From Osmia lignaria lignaria (Eukaryota; Arthropoda; Insecta; Hymenoptera; Megachilidae), in the NCBI RefSeq assembly GCF_051020975.1, contig NC_135038.1, forward strand, positions 5,206,001 to 5,270,000: a stretch of DNA of 64,000 nt, in the 5' to 3' direction. The notes beneath the pieces are model-generated. The model worked only from the letters and a program-made list of their open reading frames with translations. It was not told where the DNA came from and did not search any database. Position 1 is the stretch's first letter; each line of letters opens with the position of its first letter. The translations under genes and the position numbers were made by a program. Below, one piece after another: positions 12,001 to 23,112 of the stretch.

Positions 12001-15000
12001 AGCGTGCGATCCGGTATAGTCAAAGGCCTCGCCCTGAGCATCCGTTTCCCACTGGCCTACTAAAATCCACGCTGTGGATGAAAATAGAACCGTCACAGTA
12101 GCGAGAGTAAGAGTTAGGTGGTTCGTGAATTAGAAACGAAAGGAGGAGTCCGAGCAGATTGAACGATAAAACGTTTCCAATCGGTGGATCGAGGCTAGGA
12201 AAGGAAGTAAAACGATGCACGATGGAAATTGGATGAACGAAGACGATCGTCTTTCTTATCGTTCCCAACCTTTTCCCTAATGGATATCGTGCGAGCGATC
12301 ATCGCGTGATCCTCTCTTCGAATGTAACTGCCTGCTATCGAAGAATACCGCTCCTCGCGATCGTTTCTAATTCACAGATTCTAATCGAAGGCGTGACACA
12401 GAAGCGTTCCTCTTTTTTTTTTTAAAAAAACCGAAGGATAGCATAGTAAAAATACCGTCTACTCTACGCTGTTCGTTAGCTAATTGAATGAGAAGTGCTC
12501 ACTTTGATGCTTCCGGTTTTCAGCTACACCAGATTACCTTTGATTCGAACGAACCCAGAGGCGTGAAATGGTCGACCAGTGAATTTCGTTGCGGCAACGA
12601 TTTTTACCAGAGCGAAAGCAACGTCTAACGAACCAGCTTCCGGTGTTTTCGAGCCGCTGAACTTCTCGTAACCGTGGAGAAGGTAAACTTTACTCTTTAT
12701 CGTGGCTGCGTAATTTTATTATCCCGAGGAAGGGCGACAAACCACGGAAAAGAAAGAATGAGTTCTATTGTACAGGACAGACGTCATAGGATTCAAAGTT
12801 AGACAATCTATGACACCGATCCCCGGAATCTCTAGGTCGCAAGTTTCACCTCGATGGACTAACTTGAGGATTAGTAATCTAGGATAACGAAATCCATGAA
12901 AGGATATTTGGATCATGGTAGAGATACTTGTTTATTCCGGAATCCTTGGTATTCCGACTGCTACGTTAATTTCTTAATTTCATGGATAAACTATCGTACA
13001 TTTGGCAGAAATTAGATTCTCTTGTACTCCCTCTTGGTACGTAACAACGTTAAAGGATTGCGTGAATCACGCAAGGCACGCGATCAGCGAAAGCCCCTTG
13101 CGAGTGAAATTTTCAAATATTTACCCAAGGGAGACTCGCTTCCACCATAGGTAAAGTAAGCGGATTTTTATATACTCTTCTCTCCAGGATTCCTTTAAAC
13201 GACTTTACCCAGACGTAGCGTCTGGCAAGTTAAAACGTACCGTGTAATAAATTCTGTCTGTTGCAATTTTAGGCTTCGAGTGTTTTCCTGAATGTTCCAC
13301 GCTAATTTGGGTCGTGGTGTCACGCGTTGTGGAAACAGATGCGATGACCTCGTCGTAACGCTGTTTTAGCGATACGTTAGGGTAACCGCGAGACGTTGTT
13401 AGAGAGTTTGTACGATGAGGATGATGCACGGAATATCACACGCGATTAGAACTTTTCCGATCGGCGTTCTCGTGCCGCGGACCATAAAGACCTGCGCTGC
13501 GCTGGAAGCAGGGAAAAAAGAAAAAAGGATTAGGCGAAACTGGGACGAACGGTGCCTTTGGCTCGAACCGTTTAAACACTTACAATTGAACTCATTTTCC
13601 GAGCAATTAGCCTCGCTCGATTATCGCCGATTATTCGTGGAACAAAATAGTACAGTACCTGTTTTCCTGAGTTAAAAATATTGAAAGTCCTGAAACTGTA
13701 TACCGGTAATTAATAGTTTCTTCTCTATCAGGTAACACGAACGTACGTTTCTGACAAACTAGCCGACGATAATACGCCAAACGAGCAAAGTGTTGACTGT
13801 CCGATTGGATCGTTACCGCTTCAGAGCCCAAAGCAAGAGAGGATTCGAGGCTTGCGGAGATTTTCACGCTTCGTCGAGGAACGCAGACCGTTTAATCAGA
13901 TCGAAGGATGTCTCGCGAGAGAACGCGTAACACGCGACGAACATTCAGTGAACCCTAGTTTTAGGGTGACAAATCGGATCCTTTCAGGCTGGCGACCAGT
14001 AAATTAAGAATTTTTCATTCGTTTCTAATTTTGTTACTTTCCAATTGATTCTGTTTCAATACGGGGGTGTAATTTTGTTTCCTCTCACATCTGACTAACT
14101 GATTCTATTTTATATTCGTTTCAGGTCGCTTGGAACATTATAAAGACAAAATATTGGAGGAAATAAAGGGGAAGAGGAGACAATATAGAAATCCTACGTG
14201 CAAATTATGAATCTAACTTGATTGAAGAGACAGAGATTGAATGTTTATTCGCGTCTACGTAGAAGTTAGAAGGTATTTTCTCGAGAGCAGTAGGTCACCT
14301 ATTCTAGTCAGCATGATGCCGGCCAGATGAAATCCTAGATCGACGGTTACCATACCGACCAACGGCTCTCCCTTTATTATTTTCCTACCCCAAGTCTCTG
14401 TACGCCGTCGTATCCAGCTGGATTCCCTGCCACCCTTGTTGCGTACGATTACAGGCCGAGGTGCTTTCATTCAAAAACCCCCCAGCGTTCTATTTTCTTT
14501 TTTTTCTTTCCATGAAGCTTTTCGACAGATTGCGTTTAGACGAATTCAATAAGGAAATGTCGATTCGGGGACCGGTAATAATATTTCAATCCATGCTCGC
14601 GACTGATTCCATCGTCGAGGGCTTCCTGTCAACCCCATAAAATTCGGTGCGAAACTACAATGGATTTTTGATGAGGTTTCGATCGAACTTTTAAAAATCG
14701 TCGAGGAAAATAAAGGGGAAAGCTGTGTTTACTTGGGATTTTAATATTTCAATTTCTTTTGTATAAATAGTTATTTTAAAAACGTAAGGTAAATGTGAGC
14801 ATTAGCTGCGCAACTCTTCTTGAACAAGTTTTAAATTAAGAATTTTATTTTTCCTTCGTATGTACACGTTACAAATGAAACTGTAAAACTTTCAGGAATG
14901 CTGTCTGAAAGTCCTCGACACAGAAGCTTTGGACGAGCATCGAGATCCTGATGCATCAAACATTTAACAGGCAAGAAACGAGGAAAAATTGTTTCGTAGC

Positions 15001-17150
15001 CTTGCCTCTACGTGAGTCCACTTCGAACGAGGCCGGCTATATATTTTTGCCAGACCGAGTGTTGTTCGTATAAGGAAACAATGTCGAGTTTTACGCAACT
15101 CATAAACACGCGAACGTGACTGTCTCTTAGCGAGATAGCGTACGTGTTGCATGACTGTTTGCAGAAACATTTTCCTAGGATTAGGAGGATCGTTGTGTAA
15201 AGAGGAAAAGGTCTGAAGACCAAGGCGGACGAGACCTTGAAGACAAGTACGCAAAATGAAAAGAAACCATCCATCTTTAAGCGTAATGGATCGTGTCATA
15301 CCTGGACGATGCTTCATCGCTTCTTGCGCAACTTCCTTCGTTTCATTCGATTCAATTCTTGTTTCCTACTCGTCGATCGATTCGCTCTTCCTACTTCCAT
15401 AGAAGTAGATACATTGTAATGGAAATAATTAGATGAATAAGGAGGCAAATATCGAGGACTTTTAAGTAAGGGAAATTTTGTTTTCATTAGTAATGGGTTA
15501 GTAATCACTCTTGGATTATTATTCAAGTTTAAACATGTTCATCGTACCGTGTAATTAATATGTACATTTAGTGCCATTGTATACTTTAATTTTATTCTAG
15601 GAAGAGGGGAGAATTCTCGTCGTCCTGTTCCAACTCCCAGAACAAGCTTTCCCATGGAGAAAATCTATTATTTTCGTAAGAGAACCTTGTCGGAGAGAAA
15701 CGAATTACGTAACAAATTTTCATTTTACGTAACTGTGAAAAAAAAGTGGAAGCAGCGATGAATCATTCTTTGCTCAAAGTCAGAGAAGTATTTTAATTCA
15801 AATGTAATGAAAACTGATCTTTTAATTGCCATCTACTGCCAGTTACATCTATCCGACTGAATTTACCTCCAACTTTCTTCAACGACGTATCAGAGCGATT
15901 AGAAGGCGTCCAGAGAATTTCGTGTTCCATGTTCATTACACGGCAGAAGCATGAAGTTCAGTGATTAAGCAGCGATGCAGTTTGCCAGGGGAAAACACAC
16001 GATATCCTACGGTGCACTCGTCATCATATTACATCATTGATCGCGGATTCAATAGACGACAGTGAATAGGAAACATTAAGTATTGTTGATAGATTGAAAG
16101 AGATCGATATCGCAAACTAATTCGTCAAACAATCGCCACGTGATGGATTGATTATATGTTTATTCGGTGGAGCGAAAGGATAAGTGGAAAGAATCGATTT
16201 CTCTGTTATTCATTGGAAGGTATAAACGATGCATTTATTATTTGTTAGTCATATTCTCCTTGGTCAATATTACTTAAGCATACAGACAGTGGAAAGATTA
16301 ATAATTGTTCATAATTCAGTCCAAAAATAAATTCTTTATCTTGCAGGAATAATATTTAGCAGTACGCTTAACACGTAATTTGCATTACATGACACACGGA
16401 ATTTATATGCTACCTCACTGAGACTTTGGAATTTGTAGTTTTAAACCTCAATCGTAAAATTAAACTGATAACTATAAAAATAGATGTCACGATTCTAATG
16501 CTAACAGTTGGCTCACGGTTTTTGAACAGCGTAATTAAATACACGATAAAAAATACAATGACTAGTCCTTCGAAGAGCTTGCATACAAGACTTAGTCGAT
16601 AATGCGTTTAATGTGTCGTGAACGCTGCCCTGTGTTTCCGGATGTAGACAATATCTTGCCCTTAGATGCTCTGATGCGTGACACATGGTCAAAGGATTAC
16701 GACACGATCGAGGTCCGAACATACAAGGCCTCGAAAATGAGAATAGGTCACTGACAAAACAACTCGACGATTTAAGTTGTCAAGATCAGTAGAATAAATT
16801 GTCGCTTAAACGAAGAATACAATGGTAGAATTTAGAATAGAATCGATATACAGATTTACAAACAGAGAAACTGGATTCGAGCAACGACTTGATGATTGCT
16901 GAGACACGAAAGGTTTCTGAAGCTTTATCCTCGATCCAAGTTATGGCTTCTAAGTAAATGTTTCAAACTTCTCTTAGTCATAAATTAATGCTTAAATAAA
17001 CTAGCTTCAAACAAATTATCAATTGCAGTTGTTATGAAAGGGTATTATTCTGTAATTTTTATAATAACAAATTTTTAATAGTACTAACTACTGTGTGATA
17101 TTATTCGATACCTTTTCATACGCAATATTCTCCGTGGAAAATATGAATGA
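6065..17150. other. About 11 kb gene-poor spacer upstream of Yellow
   Basis: No supportable gene was found on either strand; short open frames lack family resemblance. The part next to 6065 should hold the Yellow promoter and 5' UTR. A T-run fills 9240-9260. Three perfect POU-octamer words (ATGCAAAT or its complement) lie at 6668, 6748 and 7039. The interval could also contain 5' UTR introns or long-range enhancers of Yellow or of genes outside the window. Confidence 0.5.
9240..9260. repeat. T homopolymer (21)
   Basis: An uninterrupted run of T is read directly from the sequence. It is simple low-complexity DNA in the gene-poor spacer. Confidence 0.9.
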
Positions 17151-17566
17151 TTAACCTTTAAAAATTACACGCGAAAATTTAATTTTTCACGTTATAATGT
17201 TCGAAAGTAATTGCTTGACAAATTTGTATTTTAAAAAGGCTGCCATCAAAATCTTTAAAATTTTGACCACAGCGCCATCTATTCGAAAACGGCGGAAACT
17301 ACTTACCAACTAGTTTCAGCCGTTTCCTCATAGGTGGCGCTAGTGTTCCGTGTTCCAGAAACCCGGTAGGTAACTTGTTGAGTAGTTTCCGCCGTTTTCA
17401 AATAGATGGCGATACAGTCGAATTTTTAAGATTTTGGTTTATGGCGGTCTTTTTAAAATACAAATCTTGCGCTGATTTTGACTGCTCGAATTTGATATTA
17501 ATTTTTATGGGCGATACAACTTTGCAATCAATTTGTAATTAACGTGTGATGCCGCCAAAGGATTAA
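17151..17566. mobile_element. Palindromic piggyBac-like foldback MITE (boundaries inferred)
   Basis: Two arms face each other. Left 17221-17310 and the reverse complement of right about 17370-17470 share TTTGTATTTTAAAAAG, then a GCCAT block, then GCGCCATCTATT/TCGCCATCTATT, then GAAAACGGCGGAAACTACT. The outer edges are TTAACCTTT (17151) and, on the other strand, TTAATCCTTTGGCGG (from 17566). These resemble piggyBac-type TTAA target sites next to CCCTTTG-like ends. No transposase is present, so it is non-autonomous. The arms are clear; the outer limits are an inference because similarity fades between 17160 and 17210. Confidence 0.7.
17331..17342 (+). promoter_or_regulatory. CTCF-like motif TAGGTGGCGCTA
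   Basis: The word matches the conserved animal CTCF core AGRTGGCGC, extended to the CTA end. It lies in the centre of the foldback element about 500 bp upstream of the thioredoxin gene. Related words sit in the two arms: AGATGGCGC on the minus strand at 17272-17280 and TAGATGGCGAT at 17403-17413. Binding is an inference from the motif. Confidence 0.45.
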
Positions 17567-17839
17567 TAACGAAGCCTTCATCTAATAATAGTGCAATGTG
17601 AAGTGCTACATATTTTTATACCAGGGTAAAGCAGATGACGCTCGTTCTCGAGGCACAATTTAAGACCCCTGAAAGCCAAGTCCAATCTTGTTGGATCTGT
17701 AGTCACTGGTGATCTTTGATGGAATTTGGGTTAGGTTTGAATGAATTGTATACTACGTTTTACAATCCATTTGTGATTATCACGATATTATTTTTGATAT
17801 CATAGATTATCGTATATTTATAACGTAAGGTATTAAAAC

Positions 17840-18388
17840 ATGCTTCGATTCGGCGCTAGAACTGTCCGTAATGCTTTAGGAAGCAGAGCTTTCGCAAATG
17901 CACCGGCTACGGAACAAGCAATTTCAACCACCTTTAAAGTTCAAGATCCAAAAGATTTTAATGAACGTGTGAAAAACTCTAAAGTACCTGTGATCATTGA
18001 CTTTTTCGCAACGTACGTAAACATTTCAATTATGCAATAATTAATAAAGATCATTACTGTATGTAATTTATCTTATAGATGGTGCAATCCCTGTCGCATG
18101 CTTACACCACGTATAGAATCGGTAGTTGCAGAAAAACAAGGAAAAGTTTTATTGGCAAAAGTTGACATTGATGAGAACAGTGATCTTGCATTGGATTATG
18201 AGGTTAATTGATATATTATTTAGTTTTTAATTATTTATTATTCTTTTTTACTTACTTCTTTTCTATTATTATAGGTAGGGTCTGTTCCAGTTTTGATTGC
18301 AATGAAAGATGGAAAGGTTTTAGATAGAATAGTTGGTCTTCAAGATGTAGATAAACTCAAACAATTTGTAGATAAGTATGCAGAATAA
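17840..18388 (+). CDS. Trx2: Mitochondrial thioredoxin (Trx2-like)
   Basis: Three exons, 17840-18012, 18079-18202 and 18275-18388, join in frame to give 136 residues. Thioredoxins reduce disulfides in client proteins and are kept reduced by thioredoxin reductase; the mitochondrial form also supports peroxiredoxin. The N-terminus (MLRFGARTVRNALGSRAF) is Arg/Ala-rich without acidic residues, as expected of a matrix presequence. The core follows: VIIDFFATWCNPC with active-site Cys60 and Cys63, KVDIDENSDLALDYEVGSVPV containing the cis-Pro, and a C-terminal helix. The residue after the first cysteine is Asn, not the usual Gly (WCNPC versus WCGPC). Introns are short (66 and 72 bp). The gene is tail-to-tail with the C7orf50-like gene, and a foldback element lies just upstream. 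The symbol is given by family resemblance. Confidence 0.92.
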
Positions 18389-18539
18389 TGTAGTCTATTT
18401 TAACTATAATCTTGTTATGTAGTTAATGAGATACTCTTTTGTAATGTCTTATCAGGTAATAAGTGTATAGTAAAAAATACCATTCTTTTGTAAATTATAT
18501 CCTTGACTGTATAAATTGTTAATATATAAGGAATTGCTA

Positions 18540-18545
18540 AATAAA
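18540..18545 (+). terminator. Polyadenylation signal AATAAA of the thioredoxin gene
   Basis: A canonical AATAAA lies about 150 bp after the thioredoxin stop and before the convergent C7orf50-like gene. It would give a short 3' UTR. Confidence 0.5.
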
Positions 18546-18732
18546 TATCTCACATAACAAACAGGTAAATTTGATTTATAAATTATTTACAATATTCAAC
18601 TATACATTCAGTATGTAACAAAAAATTTTGTTTGTAGGGAAGATGGGAAATATACAAAACATGTAAACAATGTATTACAAAAATGATTAAAATGAAATGG
18701 TTTGTCAATGTCTTGTTACAATTTCAATGAAA

Positions 18733-19750
18733 TTATGTCTCAGTAGGTAAAGCTTGTAAAAGCTTTCTTGCCCTTTGATAAGCAACAGATTCAATTTCAT
18801 CTTTGTTTTCTCCATTTTCTTCTATTTTTCTTATGATATCCATACCTTGTTTTAGAAGCTGTTCTCTTGCCATTCCTTTACATCCTTCAAAGTACTCTAA
18901 CACTATAGGAAATACATCATCTGGGATTGAAGTCTCATCCAACAGATTATCCATAAGCCAAATCTGCTTTAGTTTCTCAAATTTCCACTGACTTCGCGCA
19001 TGTTTCCACTGAAAATATTACATTGAGGTTTTCTTTTTACATCACAAAGAAAAATAAAACACAATTAAAACAAAATACCTTTAACACATAATTAAGTCCT
19101 TTCTTCATTGCTTCCATTTTACTAGCTATTCTTTTCTCATTATCTTTTATTTGAGCTTTCTCTTTTTTCATTTGCCTTTTGGAAGGTTGCTTTGGAGCCT
19201 TTGAATCAGTTTCATTAGTTTCATCTGCATCTTCTGTTTCTGCTAAACTGTTGGATGTGATACTAATGAAGAGAACATTTTTATAATTAAGAAACTAATG
19301 ATTTCATTAATAACTATCTAACTGATTGATAATTTACTTTAATCTTTTCTTTGGTGGCATTGCTTCATCATCTGGTTCCTTTCTATTCATTTTCTTTTTT
19401 ACCTTTTTAATATTGCTTTTTTCTTCCTTACGTTTAACAGTCTCTTCATGATTATCATTGAAGTTATTACTGTTATTTAATTTCTTCTTTGTCTCTTTTA
19501 GTTTTTTATTAACTTTTATTTTATTACTAATATTTTCTGATGCATCAGTGTTGTTACTTGTTTCCTTTGTAAGATCTGTAAAAACAATACAAGAAGTTGG
19601 TATGGTTTGAATCTAATGAAATAATCAAGAAAAATCATTAAATACAAAAATTATCATATATTCACCTTTTGAATTATGTTTTTCTTTCATTCGCTTCTGC
19701 TTTTTTAAAGGCTTAACCTCGAATTTTGATGTATTATCGGTGCTCATCAT
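18733..19750 (-). CDS. C7orf50-like WKF-domain protein
   Basis: Four exons on the minus strand, 19750-19666, 19575-19338, 19262-19079 and 19008-18733, join in frame to give 260 residues. The N-terminal two thirds are very Lys/Glu/Asn-rich and low in complexity, with several basic clusters that look like nuclear or nucleolar targeting signals. The C-terminal exon carries the signature of the human C7orf50 family: WKHARSQWKFEKLKQIWL (170-187), then IPDDVFPIVLEYFEGCKGMAR and a final helix ending ARKLLQALP. The WKF domain has no firmly established biochemical role. The start is either of two adjacent ATGs (19750 or 19747). The gene is divergent from the UQCC4-like gene (398 bp between start codons) and convergent with thioredoxin. 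Family assignment is strong; function is unknown. Confidence 0.85.
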
Positions 19751-20148
19751 TATTTTACGGACATACAAATGCAATATCAAATTTCCACTTGAAATAATGT
19801 TCTTATTGTTGTTAATATATGTTAATAAAAACATAAAAAATACATTTAAAATATTTAATTTTACTATTTAAATACTATAGTTGGCATGTGTACACCAGTG
19901 TGCACGCTGCTCTAACCACTTCAAAACAGATTCAATAATGTTGAAAGAAGTAATATAGAAACATCGAAAACATTATGTTTATAAAGATTTAAATTATTCA
20001 TTTATTAAAAATAAATTTCAGCTGTTGAGCACAATATAAAACATACATATATGTATTTATATACATGCATCTTCGTGCCAAGTTTGACACACAGAACTTC
20101 AGCGGTACAAGTGAAATTTGTTTCGTATATCATTTATTAATAACAAAG
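19751..20148. promoter_or_regulatory. Divergent promoter region, C7orf50-like / UQCC4-like
   Basis: This 398-bp gap separates two oppositely directed start codons and must hold both promoters and both 5' UTRs. It contains ACTATAGTTGGCA at 19874-19886, found identically in the PDAP1/GatA gap, and CAGTGTGCACG at 19896-19906, which recurs as CAGTGCGCACG in the PIGQ/TXNDC11 gap. No clear TATA box is placed. Confidence 0.6.
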
Positions 20149-20670
20149 ATGGGATACAATAAATTCATTGCATCTTTAATACGAAGTGAAAGTACAAAAG
20201 CATTGTTAAAAAGAAGGTATATTTAAATATACAATACTTTGTTTATGTTTAATTTTGAAATATTTTATATTATAAAGGTTATCATTAATATTTTTATGCT
20301 TTAACTTTTTAATAGTTTCAAGCTCTGATGAAATATTTTTTTTTTTAGATATAATGTTTCTGGAATATTTTACACCTCAAAATGTAGAGCCAGTACATCA
20401 GGTAGAAATGATAAAAATAATGAATTGGATGAGCTTGATAAGCCCCTTAAGTTTTCCACATCTGAAGCAGCAAGATGGCCTGCTGCATGGTCAACTACTG
20501 ACCATTCAGATGCACCACGGTATCAACCAACAGTTATAGCAATAAGTTTGTTCATTTTTTACATCTATTTCACTCAACTTAGAGAGGAAAATGATATTGA
20601 CCTGAAAATGGTGGAAAACATACCTATAGAAGTTCAGGAACAAATATATGGAAAGAAAGAGAAAAAATAA
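20149..20670 (+). CDS. UQCC4/CCSMST1-like complex III assembly factor
   Basis: Two exons, 20149-20216 and 20349-20670, join in frame to give 129 residues. The N-terminus (MGYNKFIASLIRSESTKALLKRRY) is basic and amphipathic like a mitochondrial presequence. The centre has the family-like segment KPLKFSTSEAA. A single membrane span covers about 84-100 (TVIAISLFIFYIYFTQL), followed at once by REENDIDLKM and a charged tail. The order KFSxSKA-like motif, one span, then REExDxD resembles human C16orf91/CCSMST1, renamed UQCC4, an inner-membrane protein needed for cytochrome bc1 assembly. The match is from memory of a short, fast-evolving family, so another small mitochondrial membrane protein is possible. 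AATAAA overlaps the stop codon. The gene is convergent with PIGQ, 92 bp between stops. Confidence 0.7.
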
Positions 20671-20671
20671 A
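20666..20671 (+). terminator. AATAAA overlapping the UQCC4-like stop codon
   Basis: Two overlapping AATAAA words start at 20666 and 20670; the stop codon TAA is 20668-20670. A further AATAAA lies near 20753 next to the PIGQ stop. Which one is used cannot be told from sequence. Confidence 0.4.
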
Positions 20672-20762
20672 TAAACAGAGATGTAATGTAGTGTAGTTTT
20701 AATATTATTATTGAATTATTGTACAAAATTTCTATGATTACAAAAAGTTTTAAATAAATTAT

Positions 20763-22607
20763 TTATAGTGGATATAGTAATTCACCGTGTATTATATTAT
20801 TTATCATTTTTTTCCATTCAATAGGAGGATGACAAGTAATTGTATCTGGTATACATTTATTCCATGTATCATGCCAGGATGCCACAACCATTGTCATTAT
20901 TAATATTAATGGTCCCTCTGTACCATGTGAGTGTACTTTAATATTTACAACACCTGAAGTTCATAAATTGGATAACTCATATAAAATGTACAATAATAGT
21001 TCAACAACAAGGAATTTTACTTACTGCACATATTGTATGAGTGGAATAACCATTTAAAAAACGTATATACAGGCATAACTTGAAGATAAAATTTCATTCT
21101 GGTCAAAAGACCTCCAAAACCAATTAACACCAACCTAAGCTGCAATAAGCAATCATTAGTTTCTAAATCAGGATCAAGATTTAATGACATAAATGAAATG
21201 TACCATGGTAAACACTGTATAATAAACCCATGTTGTTGGCATTAGGAACAGTAAAATGGTAAACAATAATGTTCCTACAAACAGTTGATCAGACTGATAT
21301 TGGCAGGAATCAACTCTTTCTCTTAATGGATTCTGTTTCTTGCCCAGAAATAGTCGAAATAAGGCAATAATACCTTTTAATTGAATATTAAAAAGCCTAG
21401 AAAAAAAATAAGATCAATATTTCAATTATACCATTGGATCTTTTGTATTTATTTGGTCTTTTACCTTGCTGCATATACATAAATACAATAAGCATGAAAA
21501 CTGACAAGCGCTAAAAGATCAGCTGCTATTGCTATTTGAAATGTGATGCCAAGCTTTCCAAATAATACCAATACTTTAAAAGCAAAATCCATCACAGGTT
21601 TCATAAATATTAAAAATGTCCACCATAAATGTATATGATACAAAAAGAATTTTCCCAGCATATTATTTAAAGCATGGTTTAATTTCAAACCAGCTGGCAC
21701 ACCCATTAGCCAGTGTATTAAATCTTTTAAAAATGTTACTACTTTCTGTAAAATATTTACAAATATCAGTAAAATATTAATCATCATAGAAAAGCACTAG
21801 TCAATTTACCTCTGCGTTATTCAAAAGTATTTGAGATGGAGATGTATATTCAAGGTAGTGCAATAACAATTGCAATAAAAATATTCCTAATAACATATCT
21901 ATTACCACTGCAAGTACATAGTTACCAGTTTTCAATGTAAACCTTTTGTTTTGTATTACAGTTATTAACATCCACTTAACATTTTCCAGCCATCCATTAA
22001 CATGTAAACCAAGGAATGAATATTTTAAAACTGGTGATAATTTGTTCATTATTTTACTGAGAAGAAGTATTGGATAGAAATATAAGAACATGTGATAGAC
22101 TAACAATGTTTCCTTTATATATGTAAGTTTCCCTTTCTTTTGTATTTCTTTTTCAACTTGTTTGCTCTGTATAATTTTCATTAACTCATAAAAATGATCT
22201 CCAGATGCTGTTCTGTAAGCAAACAATTCTGTTTCCTGAAGGGCTAATTGATCATACACTGTAATAACTGTATGACAGTGCAAAGTTGAAATCTTTTTAT
22301 TGTTTACAATAATGCCTTTTAAACCATAATCGTAAATATTGTCTTTGTGAGAAGCATTGGTATGTAAACATATATTAATCCAATCTAAATATTTTTTATC
22401 TACATATCCACGTTTGTGATCTGTACCAGAATAATATCCAATTATATTGGCACATTTTATTGTTTCTAAATTATCCAGTTTACATATACCAATGACATAA
22501 AATTTTTTTATTCCAGTATTATCATCATATACAACCTTGCCAAACATATAGCCAGACTTTTCTTTGTAAAGTCTGTTTGGTAAAAAAATTAATAGGCTTT
22601 TCATCAT
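20763..22607 (-). CDS. PIGQ: PIGQ (GPI1), subunit of the GPI N-acetylglucosaminyltransferase
   Basis: Five exons on the minus strand, 22607-21810, 21745-21465, 21396-21204, 21139-21025 and 20953-20763, join in frame to give 525 residues. PIGQ/Gpi1 stabilises the ER complex that transfers GlcNAc to phosphatidylinositol, the first step of GPI-anchor synthesis. Diagnostic stretches are LHVNGWLENVKW, the LMGVPAGLKLNHALNNMLG core (GLKLN at 285-289) followed by YHIHLWWTFL, and several hydrophobic spans between about 170 and 450. The soluble N-terminal 170 residues face the cytosol by family analogy. The C-terminus ends with a TITCHPPIEW segment. Introns are 65-110 bp. The gene is divergent from TXNDC11 (505 bp between starts) and convergent with the UQCC4-like gene. 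Family assignment is strong. Confidence 0.92.
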
Positions 22608-23112
22608 ATATCTTTGAAAACCAAATTTGTTTCATTGGAGAAATGAATAATGTGCTTGTTCGACACACGTGCGCACTGCTGTCATCTGTAATCCTGCAGT
22701 CCTGTGCACAAATATTCAGTGGTGCTCAATATGTCTTTCGTGGACGAAAAATATTCGCTACTTCTAAATGCTTTCTGTTTTCCACGGTTTGAGCGATTGC
22801 AAATGAATATTTTAATTTCATTGAAAATTACAACACACTCTGTGATCCTCTGAACGTTGTCAACTAACATGTGTTCGTTTATGTTCGTGCAAGCTCGCAT
22901 AGTGCATCTACGAAATGTTGACAAGTGGTCAGCTGTTTCCGGTTTATAAAAATATAGGTGGCTCAATAGAAATCCACGAAAAGCCCGGCTAATTACTTTT
23001 AATTAAATAAGCAGCATTTCGACTGGCATCAGCCGGATAAACAAGCAACGTGTAATGAAGTTGTAATGTACGGTATCTTTTTCCTTAATTTCCTTTTTCG
23101 TTCTTACGGATA
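22608..23112. promoter_or_regulatory. Divergent promoter region, PIGQ / TXNDC11
   Basis: This 505-bp gap separates the PIGQ and TXNDC11 start codons. A perfect E-box CACGTG at 22666-22671 runs into GCGCACTG, so the minus strand reads CAGTGCGCACGTG. The first eleven bases match a word in the neighbouring divergent promoter except for C in place of T at one position. Confidence 0.6.

Noticed and set aside
14110..14210. Exon-like segment after TTTCAG at about 14125
   Set aside because: No donor in phase and no family match.
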